This document shows positions 20,372 through 31,699 of a stretch of DNA of 64,000 bases, piece after piece. The stretch spans positions 41,870,106-41,934,105 of the forward strand of contig CM071573.1 in NCBI GenBank assembly GCA_036426205.1, given 5' to 3'. The notes below the pieces were generated by a model. The model ran no database searches and was not told where the DNA came from. It was given only the letters and a program-made list of their open reading frames with translations. A program made the position numbers and the translations under genes. How positions within the stretch are numbered: the first letter of the stretch is position 1; every line of letters starts with the position of its first letter. This DNA comes from Ascaphus truei. Its lineage: Eukaryota; Chordata; Amphibia; Anura; Ascaphidae.

Positions 20372-20594
20372 CAGGGGTGCCCAACTCCAGACCTCACCTC
20401 TCCCCCCCCAACCCCAAAACAGGTCATGTTTACAGGATTCTTCGACTGAGCCTCTGATTGAGCCACCTGTGCTGAAGCAGGGACTGATTGAGCCACCTGT
20501 GCTGAAGCAGAGACTGATTGAGCCATCTGTGCTGATGCAGGCTTATCCTGAAGACCTAATGGGGAGGGGGGGGGACTGGAGTGGAGCACCCCTG
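20372..20594. mobile_element. Palindromic hAT-like MITE, copy 2
   Basis: It starts CAGGGGTGCCCAACTCC and ends GGAGCACCCCTG. It contains three imperfect direct copies of TGATTGAGCCACCTGTGCTG. Flanks ACGTAGCC and ACATAGCC match at 7 of 8 bases. Confidence 0.85.
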
Positions 20595-20602
20595 ACATAG
20601 CC

Positions 20603-21435
20603 TATACCTGCTGTAAGACATATTTTAGACGTTTAATGAACAGGATAACACGTGGGAAGACATATGACTGTTCAGAAGCTAGTTTTAATCTAGCAAGGTC
20701 CTAGAAATGTAATGACAAGAGCTGTGAAGGTCATCATTGACGTTAATCTTATTTTTAACCACTTCACTGCTGGGGATGCCTGCATGCAAATGTATTATAG
20801 GGATGTGGGGCAGCAGCAGCAGCAGCAGATTTCTCCAATGTGCATAATGCTGCCTTTCCCAATAATTAAAATCTTAACCCCTTTACTGCCAGAGTCTTGC
20901 AGTAGATTTCAAACCAATCCACTGCTGTCCTCTCTAAAGATGGGTAGGCTATGTAAATTGGGAGAGGTGTGAAGATACTCAGCATCGATATAACGTTGCA
21001 TTTCAACACAAACTTGCTTCAAGCACTTTTGCTGTGGGATTAACCTGAAATACATTGCGCTTCAATGCACAGGTGCTAAAGGGTTAAGACTGAAAGTCAA
21101 TGGGTAACTTAGCAACCTCTGCTGCTTCCCATCCATCGCTGTCCAGCGAGCAGGCTTCCCCAGCCTCTGCTGACACTTCCTGACAAGCAGCTGTTGTGGA
21201 AAAATTTACCGTTGCATTAAGTCACTCCAGTGATATCCGAGAAACGGAGTGTATGGAAAACACGATGATCCATTCAATGCTTCTCTCCATAATCCCGCTC
21301 ATTTGTATGAAGAATAAAAGGATATATCTGCGTGCAATAGCAAATGACTCTGGCGTCACAATATTTCTGTGTACTAAACATCCAATAAATTAATGAATGA
21401 ACCCGTCAGTGCCAGTGTGGCAAACCCTATGCACT
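20603..21435. other. Unassigned DNA with a short (CAG)n
   Basis: It contains six CAG units near 20,811-20,828. No gene or transposon end is recognised. Confidence 0.4.
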
Positions 21436-21439
21436 ACTG

Positions 21440-21570
21440 CAGGGGTGGGCAACACCAGTCCTCAAAGGCCACCAACAGGTCAGGTTTTAAGGATATCCCT
21501 GCTTCAGCACAGGTGGCTCAATCAGTGGCCCAGTCTTCGTCTGAGCCACTGCACTGAAGCATGATTGTAT
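21440..21570. mobile_element. hAT-like MITE, copy 3 (3'-truncated)
   Basis: It begins CAGGGGTGGGCAACACC and follows the family to the GCACTGAAGCATG segment. It then breaks off before the expected inverted end, a few bases before the next copy begins. Confidence 0.75.
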
Positions 21571-21574
21571 TGAC

Positions 21575-21749
21575 CAGGGGTAGCCAACTCCACTCCTCAA
21601 GAACTACCAACAGGTCAGGTTTTCAACATATCCCTGCTTAAGCACAGTTGGCTCAATCAGTAGCTCAGTCTTTGACTGAGCCATCTGCACTGAAGCAGGG
21701 ATATCCTGGCCTGTTGGTGGCCCTCGAGGACTGGAGTTGGCCACTCCTG
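21575..21749. mobile_element. Palindromic hAT-like MITE, copy 4
   Basis: It is a full-length-looking copy from CAGGGGTAGCCAACTCC to GGAGTTGGCCACTCCTG. The right side runs straight into a (TA)n tract, so the duplication cannot be read. Confidence 0.8.
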
Positions 21750-21750
21750 G

Positions 21751-21786
<36 letters not shown>
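21751..21786. repeat. (TA)n microsatellite
   Basis: Uninterrupted TA repeat abutting the MITE end. Confidence 0.9.
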
Positions 21787-21790
<4 letters not shown>

Positions 21791-22320
21791 TGAAAGATTC
21801 AACAGCGCCTGGGTGTGTACTAGCCCCACTGTAGACTCCTGACAACAAACAGACCACAACAAATGTTAGCACAGATGACCGTATAAAACAATTGTAAAAA
21901 TGTATTATTATAAAATATATATAGGAACTCAGATGGTGGTCATAAGTATTGATGGTGAGTGTGTGTAAGATATAAAAAATGTAAAAATTGTATATGTATA
22001 ATTGTTGTGTGTTAAAAAATATATTGAATGAAAAATGATGAATGATGAATGATGAACTATTACTGCAAAAAACACTGAAAAATATGATTATCAAAATATA
22101 ATATGATTAGGTGAAATGTATTAACCAAAAAATGAAAATGTTAAAAAATAAAAAAATAAAAAACGTGTAAAAAATCAACTAAAAAAAAATATATATGGGT
22201 TATCCACAAAAAAAGTTGATGATTTTGTATGGAGATTACAACGCCCGGGCTGCTTCTTCTTTGGGGTTAGCAACCTCCCAGCAAATTCTATTGGAGAAAC
22301 AAGAGAAAAAGCGCCCGATC
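21787..22320. other. AT-rich unassigned DNA
   Basis: A-rich sequence with short direct ATGAATGATGA repeats near 22,030. It starts with an AGATTCAACAGCGCC word similar in style to 42,460-42,490 and may be a Penelope-like end, but this is uncertain. Confidence 0.3.
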
Positions 22321-22334
22321 CATGTGTAAAATCT

Positions 22335-22363
22335 GTCTCTCTCTTTCTCTCTCTCTCTCTCCT

Positions 22364-22398
<35 letters not shown>

Positions 22399-22450
22399 TC
22401 CTCTCTCTCTCTCTTCCTCTCTCTCTCTCTTCCTCTCTCTCCCCCTCTCT
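22335..22450. repeat. (TC)n microsatellite
   Basis: CT dinucleotides with occasional TTCC interruptions. Confidence 0.9.
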
Positions 22451-22880
22451 GTATCTGGATATCTTATTTACCCTATATATCTTAACTGTCCTATACTACA
22501 CCAAAATAACCTATACTGCTTTCTTCCAGATCTGACTCAAGCTTCACACGGAAGACATCGGAATCCCCCCTAACCCAGAAGACAGGTAGGGAACACATCC
22601 CTTCCAACTTATAACATTGTGGGAATGAGGTACCTGGACATTGAGGGACTGCGGATCAGGTAAGATCCCAGGCGGGATTGCTGCTTTAGATATTGTGAAG
22701 CGGGGACGTCCAGACACTGGTTAAGGGGTTCAGGAAACTAGTCATCCACACCTGGCTTTTATTTCTAGATCCGACACTTACACACACACACACACACACT
22801 AAATACATTTGTCAAAAACGAATGTTGTTCTGACTAGGAATTTATTAAATGTATTTTAATTTTAATTATATATTTTATTT
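22451..22880. other. Unassigned DNA with a short (CA)n
   Basis: A CA run of about 20 bases lies near 22,780-22,799. No gene is recognised. Confidence 0.4.
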
Positions 22881-22882
22881 TA

Positions 22883-22955
22883 AAGCGGGGTTGGGGGCGG
22901 GACTAGGGGCGGGGTTGGGGGCGGGACTAGGGGCGGGGTTGGGGGCGGGACTAGG
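22883..22955. repeat. GC-rich minisatellite, about 23-bp unit, three copies
   Basis: Three units of GCGGGGTTGGGGGCGGGACT type occur in direct tandem. Confidence 0.88.
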
Positions 22956-23012
22956 TGGCGAGTAGATTTTTTGGTTGGGCGAGTAGATTTTTGGGTGATT
23001 TGTCGAACACTG
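22956..23012. mobile_element. End fragment of a (TA)n-associated MITE
   Basis: It has two GGCGAGTAGATTTTT words and ends TTTGTCGAACACTG, directly followed by (TA)n. The same end structure occurs at 39,960-40,007, so the two belong to one family. The left part here is missing or replaced by the GC-rich minisatellite. Confidence 0.65.
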
Positions 23013-23029
23013 TATATATATATATATAT

Positions 23030-23658
23030 ATACACTTTACCATTATCCTTAGCCTCTATTTCTCATATTTAGATCTTAGCATTCCTCTATCTTTATATAC
23101 CGTTATGCATTATTCAAGAAAATATTGTTACATTCTTCAAGGTGATAATTCTGTTAATCAATTGCAAAGCAGTAATACTATGGATTATACAGTGAAATAC
23201 TATTAATTTTGGTCTGTGATGCTGTAGCTCTTGATTTACCATTAATGATGCATCTACGTCTGCATTCAAAACACCACAGATCCTCGCAAACATGGATTTA
23301 GATCCATGCATTGCAGAGTGTCCTGAAGGATGTATTTCCCAGTTATAAAGAGCTTTTTGTGACAGGGATTCAATTTTCTTGTAATTCTTATGCCCTGGAT
23401 AAAAGAAGCACTCTCCCTATTTCTTTTAAACTGACCCAAACAATGGGTCCATAGGGAGATTCCCAGTTTGGCCAATATCCAGAATTTATCTCCTGGTGCT
23501 TTGGTGGAACCAGACAGTCGTCACAATGTCCAACTCGTGAGCCAGTAACTGAGAGGACAGTATGACTTGTATTGATCTCTTTATTTATTGGAAGACTTCA
23601 TCAGGGGAGGAACTGAATTTCTACTGAACCCCTAATTAAGCAAAGTACAAAAAATAAA
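23030..23658. other. Mostly unassigned; Penelope-type motif relic near its end
   Basis: Near 23,586-23,608 the minus strand reads CCCTGATGAAGTCTTCC, the CTGANGAAG half of the hammerhead-like motif found elsewhere in the window. The GAAA half is missing. The rest has no recognisable feature. Confidence 0.35.
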
Positions 23659-25393
23659 TGTAACCCTCCTTACCCGGCTCTAAAGAGGGTCACATCAGAT
23701 TAACTATACACATTGGCAGTGCTACGTATCTCAGGCCTTTGAATGGTGCAGGCTGGGTGGAAATAAGCTTATAGGAAAAAGATGGACGCCAGGACCTTTA
23801 TGAAAACACAAAGGTCCTTTATTAGACAGATGTCTACAATGCTTCACAGATAACAACATACATTATACTTGACAGAAACTCATGGAAAAACATAATACTC
23901 TGGACTTCATCCCCTGGTAGCTCTCACTGCTATGCTGGGAAAGTAATTTAACTTGTTGCTCGTAGTAAAGGATACAGTGGCAGTCTCTTGCATACTGTAG
24001 TTAGTAATGCATATCACTTGTGGAATGAGCATACACCTTGGGCTCCTGGATTAACAACCCCCTATTATGTATTTGTCACGCTTGTGCTCTCCTCACAAGC
24101 GCAGGGAAGAAAGGGAAGGACCCGCTAGCGAGGTGGGGAGGCCGCAGGGGATACGAAGGGAGTAAGTTGCCGTGCAGCTGGGGATCGACGCACTCAGTCA
24201 CGTGACCGCGCCGCGTGCATGAGAATGCGCGACGCGTCCGGAGGTGCGGTGCCTGCTCAGAGACACAAGTGATCCAGCTGAACGCGCGCGCACGCTCTGA
24301 CAGCAGAGCGGGAGTGCGTGTGCTCTCAGGCACCAATGCGGGGGTCGCGGGAAGCCAATGCTTCAGCACAGGAGTCTGGAAACGGAAACCATGGAACATG
24401 GAGTCTAGAGCATAAGGTAACATCCAGAGAAGGACTGCTTCTTGGAGAACGTCCAGACTTCTTAAAGGCATAGTGACAGAAACAGCAAGGTGCAGCGAAA
24501 CTAAACATAACATAAGGGTTCTTAGTCTAATCCATTGGCCAAGGAATTATAAGCCTGCTACCACGTCAAGGTGAACCCTACTAAGCAGGTACCTACACTA
24601 CCCGACGGTAAACTAACCTCAGTAGTATAAGAGTGACTGTCCCAGTCTTCCGGAATCCACAGGAGATAAGTAAAGGTCCCAAGGAGGTCCAGACAGGAAC
24701 AGTATGCGATGAGTACTAGCAGGCACCAGGGCTGCTAGCAAAAGACTAAATGAAAAGAGAAAGTCAAAGAGAGGCTTACTTCCTGTCAGGAGGAAGAGGG
24801 CAGGGTTTGCCAGAAAGCAAGATGGCGTTGCTTGCTTCAGAATCCTTAAAGACACAGGATCTTGACTCGCAGCTAGAGGGCGGCGATCAGAAGTAAACAG
24901 GTAAGGAAGCCCATCGTTACAGTATTGCATACTTCCTCCATACCTATTCGATCAGGAATGTGCCAGGAATCTTCAGGTTGGGTCGGTACAAACATACTAT
25001 GCCGAGAACTCCTTACCAAGAGCACGCTGCATCCTTTTCAATAGGGAGAACTATTGTGGCCCTTAGTGCTGGCACTTACCTAAAGGGTACATTTCTAACT
25101 GAAAAGAACAAACGGTTACAGGACACTTCTTAATACACATGACTATACACACACACCAACCAATTTACAGGACTCACACTGAGCACCCCAGTCAGAAATC
25201 TGAAGGATCTGCTTCTCGAACACACCAGTTTTGCTGGTGGAGCTATATATACCCTCTATACTCGCTATAGTGACATCACAGGTCAGAAGATATACTGTAC
25301 AGGGGATGGCCAATACCGGAGTGAGCCCACCTAGTTAACCCATTAAGGCCGTTAACCCCTTATAGAACCAGTAATCCTGAAGAGGGGGCTACA
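23659..25393 (-). repeat. Solo LTR (outer), interrupted by another solo LTR
   Basis: It runs TGTAACCCTCC to GGGGGCTACA on plus, and TG to CA on both strands. Flanking TAAA at 23,655-23,658 and 25,394-25,397 is a 4-bp duplication. A TATA-like GGTATATATAGC on the minus strand near 25,245 suggests minus orientation. Removing the inner LTR and one GTATT leaves about 882 bp. The family is not identified. No internal coding region is attached. Confidence 0.65.
24074..24921. repeat. Solo LTR (inner) with perfect 5-bp duplication
   Basis: It starts TGTCACGCTTGTG and ends CATCGTTACA. GTATT flanks both sides (24,069-24,073 and 24,922-24,926). Parts resemble the chromovirus LTR (ACAAGCG, GAGGTGGG, AGGGCGGCG words in the same order), suggesting a related Gypsy family. 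It lies wholly inside the outer LTR, so it inserted later and then lost its body by LTR-LTR recombination. Confidence 0.82.
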
Positions 25394-25780
25394 TAAATAA
25401 GAAACATCGTTATCAAAGTTAGTAGGGAACTATGGCTTTAACACTATATATATTTATTAAATAATTATAACAATAATATAAACTTATACCATCTTTCAGT
25501 AGAATAAAGTTATATGTGAAAATATGATCCAACATCACCTCCCAACAGTGATAGTCTTTTATTCATGGAGGGTTTTCTAGCTAGAAAATTCCCTAAAGCT
25601 AGCATTACCTTACTACAGCCCCCAACAGGAAAACACCCCAAACTACCAAGCAAATAAGGAAGTATGGTAGTGGTCAGCGCAAAGTGTGGAACTCCAAAAG
25701 ATAAAAGATAAAAGATAATAAAATACACAGGATTAGTGCAAAAATAAAATAAACATTCGTTGCTTCTGAAGTGAAATGAT
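25394..25780. other. AT-rich unassigned DNA
   Basis: There are short TATAT and ATAAAAGATAAA repeats, including a triple AAAAGAT near 25,697-25,716. No gene is seen. Confidence 0.4.
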
Positions 25781-25862
25781 GGTGGAAGGGAGGGGGAAAG
25801 GGAGAGGGGGGGGGGGAAAGGGAGAGGAGGGGGGGGGAAGGGAGAGGGGGGGGGGGAAAGGG
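25781..25862. repeat. G-rich minisatellite
   Basis: Four imperfect GGGAAAGGGAGAGGGGGGG units occur in tandem. Confidence 0.88.
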
Positions 25863-25899
25863 GAACTGTGTACAAATAAACAGTTGAAGTCAATAAATA

Positions 25900-26440
25900 A
25901 TCTATGAAACATGAAGCATAAGTTTCAACGACTCACACGGGCTAGTGTGAGACTTCACCCTCAGAGGAGAATGTGCTTGGTGAGGGAAAGAAAAGAAAAA
26001 ACTCACACGGCCATGTGTGAGCCCCTTCCCTCAGTGGATGTTGTCGTCAGTCTTATACAGATCAGTAACGTCTTAGCTTTCGTTCCCAGTGGGGGCAGTG
26101 CATGAGCAGCTCCTCTCCCAGGCGCCCATAAGCCAAAAAATGGGCAAAGCCTGGATTAGTCGCAAATAAAAGTTTTATTACAGTCATAAAAGAAAAAAAC
26201 TGTGAAACACTCACACACATATGGACAAACTGCCCAGTGTCAGCCGTGAGTCTATCCGGCAGACCCTCTTCTTCCGATTGTGTTCCCGCTAGCGCGTCCG
26301 ACAGCGAGACCAGGAGGGAGGATCTCTTCCAGAAGTCTGGCGGCTGCCCAGGTCCTTCACACAATGAGCTCCGGCAGGGAACTACGCGTTTCGCAGTGAT
26401 GCTTCGTCAGGGAGCGCCCCAGTTTTACATTTTGTTTTTA
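25900..26440 (-). mobile_element. Penelope-like 3' (pseudo-LTR) fragment
   Basis: The minus strand carries a hammerhead-like core at 26,410-26,388 followed by a GC-rich stretch and then an AATAAAACTTTTATTT word near 26,165. The same succession occurs in the clearer Penelope-like copies at 28,075 and 34,300. No reverse transcriptase or endonuclease coding is left here. Confidence 0.5.
26386..26412 (-). ncRNA. Hammerhead-like ribozyme motif 1
   Basis: The minus strand reads CTGACGA (26,410-26,404), then AGCATCACTGC with a possible 2-bp stem II, then GAAA (26,392-26,389) and CGCGTAGTT, where AAC can pair with GTT as a minimal stem III. GCTCC upstream can pair with GGAGC downstream as part of stem I. 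There is one A more than the textbook core between CTGANGA and stem II. Hammerheads of this kind are known in Penelope-like elements. Activity is unknown. Confidence 0.55.
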
Positions 26441-28070
26441 CATTTTGTTTTACCAAGGAAATAACCCTGTCAGGACCAAAGTCCTGCAACATGTTGTAAA
26501 GAACTGGAACTGAAAGGGGTACTGGCAGAAACCATTGCTTTTTTCAGCATATGATTTCAGATATCTGTCCATAGCCTAATAATATTCAGATTAATACTTA
26601 TCTAGATTTGCTCAGCTTCACTGATAATAGCAAATCTCATCTCCCACCCCCTGCTCCATCAACCTGCTAAATGCCCTATCCTTATGGATGTCTGTGAGCT
26701 GGGAAGGAAGCTCAGCTGTCTGATTGGCCTTCCTAGGACATCTGAGGGACCTGTGTGGTCCATGTGTTGGAGTTAGATTGATTCCATGGCAGCTTGGGTT
26801 CTGTAATAATAGCAGATGAGCGCCTCTGCTCTGGAATACCTCTTCAATACTCTATGTTACCAGTTTGCAGTGTAGAGTACAAGTTGCATCTCTGATCCCA
26901 GTTACATCTGATTAACACACACATTCCCAGCTAGCTCAAACTCCTATACCCACCACATCATGAATATATATTTATGTAAAAAAGAGTGCTACTGAGCATG
27001 ACAAATGTATACAACAATTGTTAATCAATTTCTGACTGGCAACAGTTGTATGGAGGTAGGTGGCACCTCCCCCCCCCCCATAGCTCACTCCTCCTCATCT
27101 TTCTAACTTGGGAGGTCTTTTCACTTTGCTGCAAGAACAGGATCTACTATGGTTCTTTCCCCTCATACAGAGGTAAAGGGAAGGGTTCCCAGTGTAGTGT
27201 AGGACCTGCATTTTTGGTTATACCTTGACGTTGGTATGCAGGCTTATGACGCTTTGGCCAAAGGGTTTAACTAAATAACCAAGTAATTGTTATTATTATT
27301 AAAGTATTTAAACTTTATACTTATTACCATATATGTTTTGTCAATTGGATGTAGCATTTGGCACCCCTGTCTTTTGTTGTACCCAGTTACATCTGGTCTA
27401 CTTAGTGAAGAAGGTACAAAAACAAGTGTTAAATGCTCCTTTTGTTGTACTTCCCTTACAATGTAAATACATGCAGCAAACTGGTTAAGAAATCTCATAT
27501 ACTGTAACCTTAGGCAGGGGGGGGGGGGGGGGGAAAGGAAAAGCATGCCAATTGCTTAAAACAAACCCCAAGACATTGTTTTGGAGTGACACTATCTTAC
27601 ATCGTATTAATCTGATACATTGTGGGTTTTTCCAAATATCCCCTGGTACCATCGCACTTTCACTACTGATCGTGCAGCGATGCAGAACATTTTGTACACT
27701 CCGATGTTTACTCACTTCAAACCCTGACTGCTGCTTTGGCTCTTTGAAGGGTACAAGAGAAATACAGATGTTTCAGGAATGTAGATTCAAGGAAGTTCCA
27801 AACTTGATACAATGTACATGGAAAGGGCCCGAGCTCTGATTTATGGACTGATCAAACAAAACTCTGTTTCCCTTCTTTGGCCCTGGTATATTGGAATAAC
27901 TCCCCAAATGTTTTTCTTCTCCTCTGATCACTTCCCTCACCTACTGAGCAGTTAATGAATCTTACGCAGCTGTGAGAGGGGCCTGCAGCGCCTCACTCTG
28001 CTGTCTGTCACATAGCCAGAGCTAATATCAATAACACATTATTATTTAGTGGTAATGAGTACTTCAGTAT
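26441..28070. other. Unassigned DNA with homopolymer runs
   Basis: It includes a C run near 27,069-27,079 and a G run of about 19 near 27,515-27,533. No coding homology is recognised. The frame at 27,552-27,839 has no known domain. Confidence 0.4.
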
Positions 28071-28074
28071 TAGG

Positions 28075-28870
28075 TGATACCTTTTTTATTTGGACTACCA
28101 ATAGATATTATAAGACAAGCTTTCGAGAGTTCTCCTCTCTTCCTCAGGTCAGCAATTCTGATTAACAGAGATTCCATGAGTTAAACACAAGATAGCGACC
28201 TAAGGCAGATGATGCAGAGAAGGAATAAACAGACATGGCAATAAATGGATGAAAGGGACAGTGAGACACAGGACCATATATCTATCAGCAGTGTGCAGGG
28301 GGGTAGGGATGCAGAGGGGGTAAGAGGCAGTGAGACACAGGACTAACTACATCTATTAGCAATATGCAGGGAGGTGGGGATCCAGAGGGGGAGAGGGGGT
28401 TAATTATAAAATTCACAGAGAGGCAGGGAGAAACATTACAACAAATTATGGTAGTGTGTTAAAACCCCCATATCAGCATGAAGTCCTTTTGTTTTAGTGT
28501 CAAAGTGTATTATCATTTTTGAGTTCAAATGTTTTTCGTTCTTGAGTATTTTTAAACATTCCTTTGAGGATTTAAATTTTTAATTCATTTAAGGAATGAT
28601 CTGGCTATGAGAAGTGGTGACACCCACTGAAGTGCAATATCTTCCTTCATCATGGTGTGTTATTGTGTGTCTGTGTAGTATCTTCCTTCTTCATGGTGTG
28701 TTATTGTGTGTTTGTGTAGGTTTGTTCTCTTGAAGTTTTTGGCTGATTTCACCAATGTAGCATCCTTGGTCACATTTTCTGCATTGAATCATATATACCA
28801 CATTCCTGGATTTGCAGCAGAATGTTCCTTTGACATATTTAGTGGTAAGAATGAATGCATCCAAAGGAGT
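28075..28870 (-). mobile_element. Penelope-like element 3' part with GIY-YIG endonuclease
   Basis: Penelope-like elements join a telomerase-related reverse transcriptase to a GIY-YIG endonuclease. The minus strand from about 28,840 encodes NVVYMIQCRKCDQGCYIGE, the GIY-YIG core with its Cys pair, running on to SQKLQEN. After frameshifts it shows ERKTFELKMIIHFDTKTKGL and MGVLTHYHN near 28,470-28,550, the usual C-terminus. Its 3' flank then leads to the hammerhead-like motif at 28,147-28,124. RT is absent, so the copy is 5'-truncated. The identification from motif order is firm, but the subfamily (Neptune-like) is a guess. Confidence 0.82.
28124..28147 (-). ncRNA. Hammerhead-like ribozyme motif 2
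   Basis: The minus strand reads CTGAGGA, one A, then a perfect 5-bp stem (GAGAG/CTCTC) with loop GAGAA, then GAAA and GCTTGTC. AAGCTT can form a tiny stem III, and GTC fits the cleavage triplet. It lies about 350 bp downstream of the end of the Penelope endonuclease on the same strand, as in known Penelope pseudo-LTRs. Confidence 0.65.
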
Positions 28871-28903
28871 AAATCAAAGTATCAATCTGGCGCACGGAGA
28901 TAA

Positions 28904-29011
28904 AGGGCCATATTTACTAAGAGGTGCTAAGATATAAGGCACCCTTATTCGTATTCATTGAAATGAGCCAGAAGACCCTTTATGGCTCAGCACCCGTTAG
29001 TAAATATGGCC
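28904..29011. mobile_element. Short MITE with GGGCCATATTTACTAA ends
   Basis: It starts GGGCCATATTTACTAA and ends TTAGTAAATATGGCCC, a perfect 16-bp inverted repeat in about 108 bp. No coding sequence. The superfamily is undetermined. Confidence 0.75.
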
Positions 29012-29204
29012 CAAGTGACTTGCTCCTAATGCTAAGATATGCCAGCTGGCAGCTCCTACTAAAGTTACACTAAAAGAAGTAGTCAAAGTTCTGCGCCCTA
29101 TGTAAATTTTCCTCTGATATGTCAGTTATTCTTTGCCAACACCAGTAGGGTTTTGTTCAATTCAGGACTATTCATTTGCGGCCTCTGGGCCAAATGCAGC
29201 CCAC

Positions 29205-29290
29205 AAAAGGTCTCGGAGTGGCCCACACAAGGTCTTGGAGTGGCCCACAAAAGGTCTTGGAGTGGCCCACACAAGGTCTTGGAGTGGCCC
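29205..29290. repeat. 22-bp minisatellite, about four units
   Basis: Direct tandem copies of GGTCTTGGAGTGGCCCACAA with single-base variants. Confidence 0.9.
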
Positions 29291-29599
29291 TTGTACTGTC
29301 TGCTCCTGCTAATTGCTGAAACTCACTTCTAAACTAAAAACTAAGGTCATGTAAATATATATGGTATAGGTGCTGTAAATGCTTACAAAATGTTGAAGTG
29401 TAATAATTTTTAAGTCTAAATGTATCCAAATTTACGATGCAATATTCTCGTGTCCCTTCTACTGCGAATTCTTTTTTGTTTCAGATCCCTTTCGAAAACT
29501 AGTTGAGGAGTCCTGCTATATTTCCTCCCTCTCACTACCTTAAGCTCATCTCAATTTGTGTGAGGAGGTGAAAAGTAGGGATTTGGGCAGTATGTAAGT

Positions 29600-29780
29600 A
29601 TGTATATCTTTATATAGGTCCTTTTAATGTACATAGCGCTTCACAGCAGTAATACATGTGACAATCATCTAAATAACAAATAATACAAATAACACATAAT
29701 GGGAAGAAGTGTTTCAGACATAAATGTGACACCTAGAAAAAGGCAACGAAGAGCTCACAATCTAATTGGCAGTGATGTCC
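29600..29780. repeat. Dispersed repeat, 'CTTTATATAG' family copy 1
   Basis: It contains AATGTACATAGCGCTTCACA and GAGCTCACAATCTAA words, shared with 47,896 and in part with 30,445. The class is not known to me. Confidence 0.6.
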
Positions 29781-29789
29781 CTGTGTGTT

Positions 29790-30440
29790 GAGTAGGACTT
29801 TGACTAGGAATGTGCTGCTCCCTCTTCCACGTGGTTCCTGATTGGCGCCCTGGTAGGGGCAGGATGTACTAAGAGTCATGAAAACCCGTGTCATTTTCAG
29901 GTTCCTTCCTGTTGAAAATATTTTTTGTTTCTAATAACTGAAGAGAACAAACACGCTTCATTAAGGATAATTATGTGTGTCTAAGGAAACCAATTACATT
30001 GTCATGTTGTTTACAACATGTTATTGTGCGTGTGACTTCATGATTGGGATCTCTATTTAAAAATGCATTGAAATTGCAAAGGTTAATGGTCTATAGATGG
30101 TGAAAGCTTGTTATTTAAGAGCGTCAGACAAGCTATCACCACTTTGTAAAGCTATGTGTCACTGGCCCCCGGGCACTCCAGAAAATATTTCTAATATAAT
30201 AACGTGACATAAACTATCCATGTGTTAGATTGCTTTTGTGTGTTCTGCTATTATTCTTTACCTTGGAGATATCCATGACTTGCAATCCATTCATGACTTC
30301 ATACAATATCAATATCAATAATGTGAGTATTCTGTATGGAAACTTCAGTTGCATTTCTCTCCTATAATTAATACTGGGATGTTAACTTGCTTGGCAGCTG
30401 GTTACAAAACAGTGGTCAAATGATTGTAACAAATATAATA
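29790..30440. other. Unassigned DNA
   Basis: I see no repeat family, coding sequence or RNA gene in this stretch. Confidence 0.4.
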
Positions 30441-30444
30441 TTGT

Positions 30445-30605
30445 ATTGTATTGTATGTCTTTATTTATATAGTGCCAAAAGTGTACTCAGCTCTTCACAA
30501 AGAACACAGTACAGGGAATTATAATAATACAATAAGTGCAGCAAAATCAGACAATAGGAAAGGAAATCCCTGCCCAAAGAGCTTACAATCTAAGAGTTTT
30601 GATGG
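30445..30605. repeat. Dispersed repeat, 'CTTTATATAG' family copy 2
   Basis: It starts ATGTCTTTATTTATATAG and includes GAGCTTACAATCTAAGAG, diverged from the copies at 29,600 and 47,896. Confidence 0.6.
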
Positions 30606-30950
30606 GGAACTTACAGAGACAGTAGGTGAGGGAATAAGTGCTGTATATGGCAGTGCTTGGCCACAATGGGTGGTAGGAGTGACTGAGTGTGGGACAATAG
30701 CCATGAGTGCAGGCTATTGGGATGCTTGATTTGTGGGGCAAGTTTTAAGTTTAGTCAAACAACTTAAGGGTTAACATACTTTACAGGGGAAGAGATGTAA
30801 TTCATTTGTTTACTAAACTCCAGTGTATTTTGTGGAACACCGAAAAATAAAAGTAGGCGTTAAAAATGATATTAGGTCTGGTAGTAAATAAGGTAATATG
30901 CAAAACCATAGCCATGATTAAACCAATACAACTAATACATCTATTTAGAC

Positions 30951-31123
30951 CAGGGATAGCCAACTCCAGTCCTTGACAGGTCAGGTTTTCCAGATATCCC
31001 TGTTTCAGAACAGGTGTTGCAGTTTTTGACTGAGCCTCTGATTGAGCCACCTGTGCTGAAGCAGGGATATGCTGAAAACCTGACCTGTTGGTAGCTCTTG
31101 AGGAAGGGAATTGGCTGCCCCTG
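30951..31123. mobile_element. Palindromic hAT-like MITE, copy 5
   Basis: It runs CAGGGATAGCCAACTCC to AATTGGCTGCCCCTG. The flanks ATTTAGAC and ATTAAGAT are only weakly alike. Confidence 0.82.
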
Positions 31124-31473
31124 ATTAAGATGTTAGCAAAGTCTGCTAACTGCAGAACGGGTGCAAAATAAATAGCACCAGATTTATCAAAGAAACAAAG
31201 CAGCAGTTTATCAATTTCTCCTTTATCTTTGAGATTTTCTGTATAAATATGATTCACTTTTCTGCACCCGTTTTGCAGACGTTTCACACAGCTCCCAGTT
31301 ATTTGAGGCACAAATAACAGTTGCTCATTACTTTATTAGAAGACACAGAGCTCATCAGTAAGGTGATGGCAATCTGCTTCTTAGTAGTGGCAAATGGCCC
31401 AAGTGGATGAGATTATGGGGATGGGAGGTGGAGTGTAAAAATTGGGTGAATAAAATAACTCATTCATACAGAT

Positions 31474-31696
31474 ACTGTGGTGCTCAATTCCAGTCCTTAA
31501 GACCCCCCACCCCACCCCCAACTGATCAGCTTTTATGGATAACCCATCTTCAGCACAGGTGGCTCAGTCTAAGACAGAGCCTGCAATTGAGCCACCTATG
31601 CTGAAGCAGGGACTGATTGAGCCATTAGTGCTGAAGCTGAGATACCCTGAAAACCTGACCTGTTGGGGTCTTGAGGACTGGAGTTGAGCACTCCTG
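31474..31696. mobile_element. Palindromic hAT-like MITE, copy 6
   Basis: It runs from about GTGGTGCTCAATTCCAG to CTGGAGTTGAGCACTCCTG. Its inner repeated TGAGCCACC words and C-rich arm resemble copy 2 at 20,372, suggesting one subfamily. Confidence 0.82.
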
Positions 31697-31699
31697 TGT

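Noticed and set aside
24076..24513. 145-codon minus frame
   Set aside because: It lies inside the solo LTR with a perfect duplication. LTR sequence is not expected to encode this, and no domain is seen.
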